From Meghimatium bilineatum (lineage: Eukaryota; Mollusca; Gastropoda; Stylommatophora; Philomycidae): DNA of 64,000 nucleotides. This document shows positions 1 through 12,995 of the stretch, piece by piece (position 1 is the stretch's first letter; each line of letters opens with the position of its first letter). Made by a program: the position numbers and the translations under genes. The stretch is from contig CM067298.1 of the NCBI GenBank assembly GCA_034231615.1, positions 62,960,387 through 63,024,386 of the forward strand, read 5' to 3'. The notes under the pieces were generated by a model. That model searched no databases, was not told the origin of the DNA, and was given only the letters and a program-made list of their open reading frames with translations.

Positions 1-1090
1 TTCTTTTCCAAACCTTTCAACACATTTCATAAATGTATCTAGTTTATCATTAGAAATGTATTTTTTGATTTTCAAACTTTTCAACACATTTCATAAGTGT
101 ATATAGTGTATCAATAGAAATTTATTTTTCATTTTCTTTTTCAAACTTTTCAAGACATTTCATAAATGTATCTTGTTTATTATTAGACATATGTTTTTTA
201 TTTCCTTTTTCAAACTTTTCAACACATCTCATAAATGTATCTACCGGTAGATTATCACTAGAAATATATCTTTTCATTTTCTTTCTCAAACTTTTCAACA
301 AATTTCAAGAATGTATATAGTTTATCATTAGAAATATATTTTTTAAATTTTCTTGTTCAAACTTTTCAACATATTTCATAAATGTATCTAGTTTATCATT
401 AGAAATATATTGTTTTGATTTTCAAATTTTTCAACACATTTCATAAATGTATCTAGTTTATCATTAGAAATATATTTTCTTTAAATTTCAAACTTTTCAA
501 CACATTTCATAAATGTATGTAGTTTATCACTAGAAATATATCTTTTCACTTTCCTTTTCAAACTTTTCAACACCTCTCATAAATGTATATAGTTTATCAT
601 TAGAAATATTTGTTTTTATTTTATTTTTCAAACTTTTCAACACATCTCATAAATGTATCTACAGGTAGTTTCACATTAGAAATATATTTTTTTATTTTCT
701 TTTTCAAACTTTTCAACACATCTCATAAATGTATCTACCAGTAGTTTATCATTAGAAATATATTTTTTTATTTTCTTTATCAAACTTTTCAACACTTCTC
801 ATAAAGGTATCTACCAGTAGTTTATCATTAGAAATATATTTTTTTATTTTCTTTTTCAAACTTTTCAACACTTCTCATAAATGTATCTACCAGTAGTTTA
901 TCATTAGAAATATATTTTTTTATTTTCTTTTTCAAACTTTTCAACACATCTCATAAATGTATCTACCGGTAGATTATCACTAGAAATATATCTTTTCATT
1001 TTCTTTTTCAAACTTTTCAACGCATTTCATAAATGTATATAGTTTATCATTAGAAATATTTTTTTTTGATTTTGAAACTTTTCAACACAT

Positions 1091-1900
1091 TTCATAAATG
1101 TATCTTGTTTATTATTAGACATATATTTTTTATTTCCTTTTTCAAACTATTCAACACATCTCATAAATGTATCTAGTTTATCATTAGAAATATATTTTTT
1201 TTATTTTCAATCTGTAACACATCTCATAAATGTATCTACAGGTAGAGTATCACTAGAAATATATTTTGATTTTTCATTTTCAAACATTTCAACACATTTC
1301 ATAAATGTATATAGTTTATCATTAGAAATATTTTTATTTTATTTTCTTGTTCAAACTTTTCAACATATTTCATAAATGTATATAGTTTATCACTAGAAAT
1401 ATATTTTATGATTTTCTTTTCCAAACCTTTCAACACATTTCATAAATGTATCTAGTTTATCATTAGAAATGTATTTTTTGATTTTCAAACTTTTCAACAC
1501 ATTTCATAAGTGTATATAGTGTATCAATAGAAATTTATTTTTCATTTTCTTTTTCAAACTTTTCAAGACATTTCATAAATGTATCTTGTTTATTATTAGA
1601 CATATGTTTTTTATTTCCTTTTTCAAACTATTCAACACATCTCATAAATGTATCTAGTTTATCATTAGAAATATATTTTTTTTATTTTCAATCTGTAACA
1701 CATCTCATAAATGTATCTACAGGTAGAGTATCACTAGAAATATATTTTTTGATTTTTCATTTTCAAACATTTCAACACATTTCATAAATGTATATAGTTT
1801 ATCATTAGAAATATTTTTATTTTATTTTCTTGATCAAACTTTTCAACATATTTCATAAATGTATATAGTTTATCACTAGAAATATATTTTATGATTTTCT
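1091..1900 (+). repeat. ~482-bp tandem higher-order repeat pair
   Basis: The run of monomers from about 1091 recurs at about 1573. The segment starting ACTATTCAACACATC at 1146 returns 481 bases later, and the unusual ATATTTTATG tail at 1401 returns at 1884 (shift 483; the difference is T-run length). The two copies share a CAATCTGTAACAC monomer and a CTACAGGTAG module, which supports copying of a multi-monomer block rather than independent drift. Confidence 0.75.
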
Positions 1901-2789
1901 TTTCCAATCTTTTCAACACATTTCATGAATCTATATAGTTTATCATTAGAAATATTTTTTTTTTATTTTCAAACTTTTCAACACATTTCATAAGTGTATA
2001 TAGTTTATCAATAGAAATTAATTTTTTAAATTTTCTTTTTGAAACTTTTCAACACATTTCATAAATCTATCTAGTTTTTATCATTAGAAATATATTTTTT
2101 TGATTTTGAAACTTTTCAACATATTTCATAAATGTATCTTGTTTATTATTATACATATATTTTTTATTTCCTTTTTCACACTATTCAACACATCTCATAA
2201 ATGTATCTAGTTTATCATTATAAATATATTTTTTTGATTTTCAAACTGTTCAACACATCTCATAAATGTATCTACCGGTAGTTTACCATTAAAAATATAT
2301 TTTTAAATTTTCTTTTTCAATCTTTTCAACAGATCTCATAAATGTATCTACCGGCAGATTATCACTATAAATATATCTTTTTATTTTCTTTTTCAAACTT
2401 TTCAACACATCTCAGAAATGTATCTACCAGTAGTTTATCATTAGAAATATATTTTTTTATTTTCTTTTTCAAACTTTTCAACACTTCTCATAAATGTATC
2501 TACCAGTAGTTTATCATTAGAAATATATTTTTATTTTCTTTTTCAAACTTTTCAACACATCTCATAAATGTATCTACTGGTAGTTTATCATTAGAAATAT
2601 ATTTTTTTATTATCTTTTTCAATCTTTTCAACACTTCTCATAAATGTATCTACCGGTAGATTATCACTAGAAATAAATTTTTTTATTTTCTTTTTCAAAC
2701 TTTTCAACACATTTCATAAATGTATATAGTTTATCATTAGAAATATTTTTTTTTTATTTTCTTTTTTAAACTTTTCAGCACATTTCATA

Positions 2790-4165
2790 AATGTATCTAG
2801 TTTATCATAAGAAATATATTTTTTTTAAATTTCAAACTTTTCAACACATCTCATAAATGTATCTACCAGTAGATTATCACTAGAAATATATCTTTTCATT
2901 TTCTTTTTCAAACTTTTCATATATGTATATAGTTTATCATTAGAAATATTTTTTTAATTTTCTTTTTGAAACTTTTCAACACATTTCATAAGTGTATATA
3001 GTTTATCAATAGAAATTAATTTTTTAATTTTCTTTTTGAAACTTTTAAACACATTTCATAAATGTATCTTGTTTATTATTATACATATATTTTTTATTTC
3101 CTTTTTCAAACTATTCAACACATCTCATAAATGTATCTAGTTTATCATTAGAAATATATTTTTTGATTTTCAATCTGTAACACATCTCATAAATGTATCT
3201 ACCGGTAGAGTATCACTAGAAATATATTTTTTGATTTTTCATTTTCAAACTTTTCAACACATTTCATAAATTTATATAGTTTATCACTAGAAATATATCT
3301 TTTCATTTTCTTTTTCAAACTTTTCAACACATTTGATAAATGTATATAGTTTATCATTAGAAATATTTTTTTTAAATGTTCTTGTTCAAACTTTTCAACA
3401 CATTTCATACATGTATTTAATTTATCATTAGAAACATATTTCTTTGATTTTGAAACTTTTCAACATATTTCAGCAATGTATCTAGTTTATCATAAGAAAT
3501 ATATTTTTTTTAAATTTCAAACTTTTCAACACATCTCATAAATGTATCTACCAGTAGATTATCACTAGAAATATATCTTTTCATTTTCTTTTTCAAACTT
3601 TTCATAAATGTATATAGTTTATCATTAGAAATATTTTTTTTTTATTTTCAAACTTTTCAACACATTTCATAAGTGTATATAGTTTATCAATAGAAATTAA
3701 TTTTTTAATTTTCTTTTTGAAACTTTTAAACACATTTCATAAATGTATCTTGTTTATTATTATACATATATTTTTTATTTCCTTTTTCAAACTATTCAAC
3801 ACATCTCATAAATGTATCTAGGTTATCATTAGAAATATATTTTTTGATTTTCAATCTGTAACACATCTCATAAATGTATCTACCGGTAGAGTATCACTAG
3901 AAATATATTTTTTGATTTTTCATTTTCAACCTTTTCAACACATTTCATAAATTTATATAGTTTATCACTAGAAATATATCTTTTCATTTTCTTTTTCAAA
4001 CTTTTCAACACATTTGATAAATGTATATAGTTTATCATTAGAAATATTTTTTTTAAATTTTCTTGTTCAAACTTTTCAACACATTTCATAAATGTATTTA
4101 ATTTATCATTAGAAACATATTTCTTTGATTTTGAAACTTTTCAACATATTTCAGCAATGTATCTA
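2790..4165 (+). repeat. ~0.68-kb tandem higher-order repeat pair
   Basis: Two copies of a unit of about ten monomers. The rare TTTATCATAAG variant at 2801-2811 recurs at 3486-3496 (shift 685), and further along the shift is 681 because T-runs differ. Each copy gives a 69-residue open frame on the minus strand (3199-3408 and 3880-4089). These encode nearly the same lysine-rich peptide because the DNA was duplicated; they are not genes. Confidence 0.75.
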
Positions 4166-4810
4166 GTTTATCATTAGAAATATATTTTTTTATTTTCTTT
4201 TTCAAACTTTTCAACACATCTCATAAATGTATCTACCGGTAGTTTATCATTATAAATATATTTTTTTATTATCTTTTTCAATCTTTTCAACACTTCTCAT
4301 AAATGTATCTACCGGCAGTTTACCATTAAAAATATATTTTTAAATTTTCTTTTTCAATCTTTTCAACACATCTCATAAATGTATCTACCGGCAGATTATC
4401 ACTAGAAACATATCTTTTCATTTTCTTTTTCAAACTTTTCAACACATTTCAGAAATGTATTTAATTTATCATTAGAAAAATATTTCTTTGATTTTGAAAC
4501 TTTTCAACACATTTCAGCAATGTATCTAGTTTATCATTAGAAATATATTTTTTTATTTTCTTTTTCAAACTTTTCAACACATCTCATAAATGTATCTACC
4601 GGTAGATTATCACTAGAAATATATCTTTTCATTTTCTTTCTCAAACTTTTCAACACATTTCATGAATGTATATAGTTTATCATTAGAAATATATTTTTTT
4701 AATTTTCTTGTTCAAACTTTTCAACATATTTCATAAATGTATCTAGTTTATCATTAGAAATATATTGTTTTGATTTTCAAACTTTTCAACACATTTCATA
4801 AATGTATCTA

Positions 4811-4850
4811 GTATACATTTATCATTATCATTAAAAATAACATTTAAATT
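4811..4850 (+). repeat. Aberrant monomer with AT-rich insertion, copy 1
   Basis: After CTA the monomer carries about 40 extra bases, beginning GTATACATTTATCATTATC and ending before a normal TATCATTAGAAAT. The insertion looks like partial re-copying of TTTATCATTA. The same oddity occurs at 9978-10017 and 12156-12195 with a small difference (ATTTAAATTT here, ATTAACATTT there), so it is a useful lineage tag between blocks A and B. Confidence 0.7.
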
Positions 4851-6244
4851 TATCATTAGAAATATTTTTTCTTTAAATTTCAAACTTTTCAACACATTTC
4901 ATAAATGTATGTAGTTTATCATTAGAAATATTTTTTTTTATTTTCTTTTTCAAACTTTTCAACACATCTCATAAATGTATATACCGGTAGTTTATCATTA
5001 GAAATATATTTTTTTATTATCTTTTTCAATCTTTTCAACACTTCTTATAAATGTATCGAGTTTATCATAAGAAATATATTTTTTTTTAAATTTCAAACTT
5101 TTCAACACATCTCATAAATGTATCTACCAGTAGATTATCACTAGAAATATATCTTTTCATTTTCTTTTTCAAACTTTTCATAAATGTATATAGTTTATCA
5201 TTAGAAATATTTTTTTTTATTTTCAAACTTTTCAACACATTTCATAAGTGTATATAGTTTATCAATAGAAATTAATTTTTTAATTTTCTTTTTGAAACTT
5301 TTCAACACATTTCATAAATCTATCTAGTTTTTATCATTAGAAATATATTTTTTTGATTTAGAAACTTTTCAACACATCTCATAAATGTATCTAGTTTATC
5401 ATTAGAAATATATTTTTTGATTTTCAATCTGTAACACATCTCATAAATGTATCTACCGGTAGAGTATCACTAGAAATATATTTTTTTATTATCTTTGTCA
5501 ATCTTTTCAACACTTCTCATAAATGTATCTACCGGTAGATTATCACTAGAAATATATCTTTTCATTTTCTTTTTCAAACTTTTCAACGCATTTCATAAAT
5601 GTATATAGTTTATCATTAGAAATATTTTTTTTTTATTGTGAAACTTTTTAACACATTTCATAAATGTATCTTGTTTATTATTAGACATATATTTTTTATT
5701 TCCTTTTTCAAACTTTTCAACACATTTCATAAATGTATATAGTTTATCATTAGAAATATTTTTTTTTAATTTTCTTGTTCAAACTTTTCAACATATTTCA
5801 TAAATGAATATAGTTTATCACTACAAATATATTTTTTTATTTTCTTTTCCAAACTTTTCAACACATTTCAGAAATGTATCTAGTTTATCATTAGAAATGT
5901 ATTTTTTGATTTTCAAACTTTTCAACACATATCATAAGTGTATATAGTGTATCAATAGAAATTTATTTTTTCATTTTCTTTTTCAAACTTTTCAAGACAT
6001 TTCATAAATGTATCTTGTTTATTATTATACATATATTTTTTATTTCCTTTTTCACACTATTCAACACATCACATAAATGTATCTAGTGTATCATTAGAAA
6101 TATATTTTTTTGATTTTCAAACTGTTCAACACATCTCATAAATGTATCTACCGGTAGTTTACCATTAAAAATATATTTTTAAATTTTCTTTTTCAATCTT
6201 TTCAACACATCTCATAAATGTATCTACCGGCAGATTATCACTAG

Positions 6245-7497
6245 AAATATATCTTTTCATTTTCTTTTTCAAACTTTTCAACACATTTCATAAAAGTATA
6301 TAGTTTATCATTAGAAATATATCTTTTCATTTTCTTTTTCAAACTTTTCAACACATTTCAGAAATGTATTTAATTTATCATTAGAAAAATATTTCTTTGA
6401 TTTTGAAACTTTTCAACACATTTCAGCAATGTATCTAGTTTATCATTAGAAATATATTTTTTTATTTTCTTTTTCAAACTTTTCAACACATCTCATAAAT
6501 GTATCTACCGGTAGATTATCACTAGAAATATATCTTTTCATTTTCTTTCTCAAACTTTTCAACACATTTCATGAATGTATATAGTTTATCATTAGAAATA
6601 TATTTTTTTAATTTTCTTGTTCAAACTTTTCAACATATTTCATAAATGTATCTAGTTTATCATTAGAAATATATTGTTTTGATTTTCAAACTTTTCAACA
6701 CATTTCATAAATGTATCTAGTTTATCATTAGAAATATATTTTCTTTAAATTTCAAATTTTCAACACTTCTCATAAATGTATATATTTTATCATTAGAAAT
6801 ATTTTTTTTATTTTCTTTTTCAAACTTTTCAACACATCTCAGAAATGTATCTACCAGTAGTTTATCATTAGAAATATATCTTTTCATTTTCTTTTTCAAA
6901 CTTTTCAACACATTTCATAAAAGTATATAGTTTATCATTAGAAATATATCTTTTCATTTTCTTTTTCAAACTTTTCAACACATTTCAGAAATGTATTTAA
7001 TTTATCATTAGAAAAATATTTCTTTGATTTTGAAACTTTTCAACACATTTCAGCAATGTATCTAGTTTATCATTAGAAATATATTTTTTTATTTTCTTTT
7101 TCAAACTTTTCAACACATCTCATAAATGTATCTACCGGTAGATTATCACTAGAAATATATCTTTTCATTTTCTTTCTCAAACTTTTCAACACATTTCATG
7201 AATGTATATAGTTTATCATTAGAAATATATTTTTTTAATTTTCTTGTTCAAACTTTTCAACATATTTCATAAATGTATCTAGTTTATCATTAGAAATATA
7301 TTGTTTTGATTTTCAAACTTTTCAACACATTTCATAAATGTATCTAGTTTATCATTAGAAATATATTTTCTTTAAATTTCAAATTTTCAACACTTCTCAT
7401 AAATGTATATATTTTATCATTAGAAATATTTTTTTTATTTTCTTTTTCAAACTTTTCAACACATCTCAGAAATGTATCTACCAGTAGTTTATCATTA
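6245..7497 (+). repeat. 627-bp tandem higher-order repeat pair
   Basis: Two adjacent copies of a unit of about nine monomers, at about 6245-6870 and 6872-7497. The marker TAAAAGTATATAG near 6291 returns near 6918 (shift 627). The minus-strand 64-residue open frames at 6717-6911 and 7344-7538 are the same stretch duplicated. Confidence 0.75.
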
Positions 7498-7736
7498 GAA
7501 ATATATTTTTTTATTTTCTTTTTCAAACTTTTCAACACTTCTCATAAATGTATCTACCGGTAGTTTATCATTAAAAATATATTTTTTTATTTTCTTTTTC
7601 AAACTTTTCAACACTTCTCATAAATGTATCTACCAGTAGTTTATCATTAGAAATATATTTTTTTATTTTCTTTTTCAAACTTTTCAACACATCTCATAAA
7701 TGTATCTACCGGTAGTTTATCATTAGAAATATATTT

Positions 7737-7743
7737 ACCGGTA
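7737..7743 (+). repeat. Displaced ACCGGTA module inside a T-run
   Basis: ACCGGTA interrupts the T-rich tail of a monomer, where other monomers have an uninterrupted T-run before TTATTATC. The normal module is present upstream in the same monomer as CTACCGGTAG. I found this arrangement only once by eye. It may record a template switch between neighbouring monomers. Confidence 0.6.
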
Positions 7744-8639
7744 TTTATTATCTTTGTCAATCTTTTCAACACTTCTCATAAATGTATCTACCGGTAGATT
7801 ATCACTAGAAATATATCTTTTCATTTTCTTTTTCAAACTTTTCAACGCATTTCATAAATGTATATAGTTTATCATTAGAAATATTTTTTTTTGATTGTGA
7901 AACTTTTCAACACATTTCATAAATGTATCTTGTTTATTATTAGACATATATTTTTTATTTCCGTTTTCAAACTATTCAACACATCTCATAAATGTATCTA
8001 CCGGTAGATTATCACTAGAAATATATCTTTTCATTTTCTTTCTCAAACTTTTCAACACATTTCATGAATGTATATAGTTTATCATTAGAAATATATTTTT
8101 TAAATTTTCTTGTTCAAACTTTTCAACATATTTCATAAATGTATCTAGTTTATCATTAGAAATATATTGTTTTGATTTTCAAACTTTTCAACACATTTCA
8201 TAAATGTATCTAGTTTATCATTAGAAATATATTTTCTTTAAATTTCAAACTTTTCAACACATTTCATAAATGTATGTAGTTTATCACTAGAAATATATCT
8301 TTTCACTTTCTTTTTCAAACTTTTCAACACCTCTCATAAATGTATATAGTTTATCATTAGAAATATTTTTTTTATTTTATTTTTCAAACTTTTCAACACT
8401 TCTCATAAATGTATCTACCAGTAGTTTATCATTAGAAATATATTTTTTTATTTTCTTTTTCAAACTTTTCAACACTTCTCATAAATGTATCTACCAGTAG
8501 TTTATCATTAGAAATATATTTTTTTATTTTCTTTTTCAAACTTTTCAACACATCTCATAAATGTATCTACCGGTAGATTATCACTAGAAATATATCTTTT
8601 CATTTTCTTTTTCAAACTTTTCAACGCATTTCATAAATG

Positions 8640-10817
8640 TATATAGTTTATCATTAGAAATATTTTTTTTTGATTTTGAAACTTTTCAACACATTTCATA
8701 AATGTATCTTGTTTATTATTAGACATATATTTTTTATTTTCTTTTTCAAACTATTCAACACATCTCATAAATAATGTATCTAGTTTATCATTAGAAATAT
8801 ATTTTTTTTATTTTCAATCTGTAACACATCTCATAAATGTATCTACAGGTAGAGTATCACTAGTAATATATTTTTTGATTTTTCATTTTCAAACATTTCA
8901 ACACATTTCATAAATGTATATAGTTTATCATTAGAAATATTTTTTTTTTATTTTCTTGTTCAAACTTTTCAACATATTTCATAAATGTATATAGTTTATC
9001 ACTAGAAATATATTTTATGATTTTCTTTTCCAAACTTTTCAACACATTTCATAAATGTATCTAGTTTATCATTAGAAATGTATTTTTTGATTTTCAAACT
9101 TTTCAACACATTTCATAAGTGTATATAGTGTATCAATAGAAATTTATTTTTTGATTTTCTTTTTCAAACTTTTCAAGACATTTCATAAATGTATCTTGTT
9201 TATTATTATACATATATTTTTTATTTCCTTTTTCACACTATTCAACACATCTCATAAATGTATCTAGTTTATCATTAGAAATATATTTTTTTGATTTTCA
9301 AACTGTTCAACACATCTCATAAATGTATCTACCGGTAGTTTACCATTAAAAATATATTTTTAAATTTTCTTTTTCAATCTTTTCAACACATCTCATAAAT
9401 GTATCTACCGGCAGATTATCACTAGAAATATATCTTCTCATTTTCTTTTTCAAACTTTTCAACACATTTCATAAATGTATATAGTTTATCATTAGAAATA
9501 TTTTTTTTTAATTTTCTTGTTCAAACTTTTCAACACATTTCATAAATGTATTTAATTTATCATTAGAAAAATATTTCTTTGATTTTGAAACTTTTCAACA
9601 CATTTCAGCAATGTATCTAGTTTATCATTAGAAATAAATGTTTTTATTTTCTTTTTCAAACTTTTCAACACATCTCATAAATGTATCTACCGGTAGTTTA
9701 TCATTAGAAATACATTTTTTTATTTTCTTTTTCAAACTTTTCAACACATCTCATAAATGTATCTACCGGTAGATTATCACTAGAAATATATCTTTTCATT
9801 TTCTTTCTCAAACTTTTCAACACATTTCATGAATGTATATAGTTTATCATTAGAAATATATTTTTTTAATTTTCTTGTTCAAACTTTTCAACATATTTCA
9901 TAAATGTATCTAGTTTATCATTAGAAATATATTGTTTTGCTTTTCAAACTTTTCAACACATTTCATAAATGTATCTAGTATACATTTATCATTATCATTA
10001 AAAATAACATTAACATTTATCATTAGAAATATTTTTTCTTTAAATTTCAAACTTTTCAACACATTTCATAAATGTATGTAGTTTATCACTAGAAATATAT
10101 CTTTTCACTTTCTTTTTCAAACTTTTCAACACTTCTCATAAATGTATATAGTTTATCATTAGAAATATTTTTTTTTATTTTCTTTTTCAAACTGTTCAAC
10201 ACATCTCATAAATGTATCTACCGGTAGTTTACCATTAAAAATATATTTTTAAATTTTCTTTTTCAATCTTTTCAACACATCTCATAAATGTATCTACCGG
10301 TAGATTATCACTAGAAATATATCTTTTCATTTTCTTTCTCAAACTTTTCAACACATTTCATGAATGTATATAGTTTATCATTAGAAATATATTTTTTAAT
10401 TTTCTTTTTCAAACTTTTCAACACATCTCATAAATGTATCTACAGGTAGTTTATCATTAGAAATATATTTTTTTATTTTTTTTTTTCAAACTTTTCAACA
10501 CATCTCAGAAATGTATCTACCAGTAGTTTATCATTAGAAATATATTTTTTTATTTTCTTTTTCAAACTTTTCAACACTTCTCATAAATGTATCTACCAGT
10601 AGTTTATCATTAGAAATATATTATTTTATTTTCTTTTTCAAACTTTTCAACACTTCTCATAAATGTATCTACCAGTAGTTTATCATTAGAAATATATTTT
10701 TTTATTTTCTTTTTCAAACTTTTCAACACATCTCATAAATGTATCTACCGGTAGTTTATCATTAGAAATAAATTTTTTTATTATCTTTTTCAATCTTTTC
10801 AACACATTTCATGAATG
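8640..10817 (+). repeat. 2178-bp higher-order unit, copy 1
   Basis: A unit of about 30 monomers followed directly by its second copy. Two private markers fix the period. TCTCATAAATAATGTATC, with an extra AAT, is at 8763 and again at 10941. TACAGGTAG near 10441 returns at 12619. Both give exactly 2178 bp. The copy also holds the 40-bp aberrant monomer at 9978-10017. The start is placed where similarity to copy 2 begins and may be off by tens of bases. Confidence 0.85.
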
Positions 10818-12995
10818 TATATAGTTTATCATTAGAAATATTTTTTTTTGATTTTGAAACTTTTCAACACATTTCATAAATGTATCTTGTTTATTATTAG
10901 ACATATATTTTTTATTTTCTTTTTCAAACTATTCAACACATCTCATAAATAATGTATCTAGTTTATCATTAGAAATATATTTTTTTTATTTTCAATCTGT
11001 AACACATCTCATAAATGTATCTACAGGTAGAGTATCACTAGTAATATATTTTTTGATTTTTCATTTTCAAACATTTCAACACATTTCATAAATGTATATA
11101 GTTTATCATTAGAAATATTTTTTTTTTATTTTCTTGTTCAAACTTTTCAACATATTTCATAAATGTATATAGTTTATCACTAGAAATATATTTTATGATT
11201 TTCTTTTCCAAACTTTTCAACACATTTCATAAATGTATCTAGTTTATCATTAGAAATGTATTTTTTGATTTTCAAACTTTTCAACACATTTCATAAGTGT
11301 ATATAGTGTATCAATAGAAATTTATTTTTTGATTTTCTTTTTCAAACTTTTCAAGACATTTCATAAATGTATCTTGTTTATTATTATACATATATTTTTT
11401 ATTTCCTTTTTCACACTATTCAACACATCTCATAAATGTATCTAGTTTATCATTAGAAATATATTTTTTTGATTTTCAAACTGTTCAACACATCTCATAA
11501 ATGTATCTACCGGTAGTTTACCATTAAAAATATATTTTTAAATTTTCTTTTTCAATCTTTTCAACACATCTCATAAATGTATCTACCGGCAGATTATCAC
11601 TAGAAATATATCTTCTCATTTTCTTTTTCAAACTTTTCAACACATTTCATAAATGTATATAGTTTATCATTAGAAATATTTTTTTTTAATTTTCTTGTTC
11701 AAACTTTTCAACACATTTCATAAATGTATTTAATTTATCATTAGAAAAATATTTCTTTGATTTTGAAACTTTTCAACACATTTCAGCAATGTATCTAGTT
11801 TATCATTAGAAATAAATGTTTTTATTTTCTTTTTCAAACTTTTCAACACATCTCATAAATGTATCTACCGGTAGTTTATCATTAGAAATACATTTTTTTA
11901 TTTTCTTTTTCAAACTTTTCAACACATCTCATAAATGTATCTACCGGTAGATTATCACTAGAAATATATCTTTTCATTTTCTTTCTCAAACTTTTCAACA
12001 CATTTCATGAATGTATATAGTTTATCATTAGAAATATATTTTTTTAATTTTCTTGTTCAAACTTTTCAACATATTTCATAAATGTATCTAGTTTATCATT
12101 AGAAATATATTGTTTTGCTTTTCAAACTTTTCAACACATTTCATAAATGTATCTAGTATACATTTATCATTATCATTAAAAATAACATTAACATTTATCA
12201 TTAGAAATATTTTTTCTTTAAATTTCAAACTTTTCAACACATTTCATAAATGTATGTAGTTTATCACTAGAAATATATCTTTTCACTTTCTTTTTCAAAC
12301 TTTTCAACACTTCTCATAAATGTATATAGTTTATCATTAGAAATATTTTTTTTTATTTTCTTTTTCAAACTGTTCAACACATCTCATAAATGTATCTACC
12401 GGTAGTTTACCATTAAAAATATATTTTTAAATTTTCTTTTTCAATCTTTTCAACACATCTCATAAATGTATCTACCGGTAGATTATCACTAGAAATATAT
12501 CTTTTCATTTTCTTTCTCAAACTTTTCAACACATTTCATGAATGTATATAGTTTATCATTAGAAATATATTTTTTAATTTTCTTTTTCAAACTTTTCAAC
12601 ACATCTCATAAATGTATCTACAGGTAGTTTATCATTAGAAATATATTTTTTTATTTTTTTTTTTCAAACTTTTCAACACATCTCAGAAATGTATCTACCA
12701 GTAGTTTATCATTAGAAATATATTTTTTTATTTTCTTTTTCAAACTTTTCAACACTTCTCATAAATGTATCTACCAGTAGTTTATCATTAGAAATATATT
12801 ATTTTATTTTCTTTTTCAAACTTTTCAACACTTCTCATAAATGTATCTACCAGTAGTTTATCATTAGAAATATATTTTTTTATTTTCTTTTTCAAACTTT
12901 TCAACACATCTCATAAATGTATCTACCGGTAGTTTATCATTAGAAATAAATTTTTTTATTATCTTTTTCAATCTTTTCAACACATTTCATGAATG
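10818..12995 (+). repeat. 2178-bp higher-order unit, copy 2
   Basis: Tandem copy of the preceding unit, with the same order of variant monomers, the same AAATAATG oddity and the same 40-bp aberrant monomer (12156-12195). The two copies looked nearly identical by eye, which implies a recent duplication. After about 13018 the sequence switches to a different monomer order (TATTTTCATTC instead of TGATTTTGAAAC). Confidence 0.85.

Larger units (their letters stand above)
1..8640 (+). repeat. Satellite block A, mosaic with short higher-order repeats
   Basis: Satellite monomers only; no gene. The block mixes 64-bp monomers (tail GATTTTC), 70-bp monomers and 76-bp monomers carrying the CCGGTA-type module. 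Local tandem duplications of about 482, 681-685 and 627 bp are annotated separately. The first ~205 bases recur at 1414-1620 (shift 1413), so a longer unit begins outside the window. Block limits are approximate and set by where the 2178-bp unit of block B begins. Confidence 0.85.

Noticed and set aside
3199-3408. Minus-strand open frames with MKCVEKFE-type repeats, here and at 3880, 6717, 7344, 15905, 25401, 30565, 38382, 48753, 51046, 58330 and 62135, as a repeat protein
   Set aside because: They are 61-87 residues long, start and stop at random places in the monomer, and break because each monomer shifts the frame. Their similarity to one another follows from DNA duplication.
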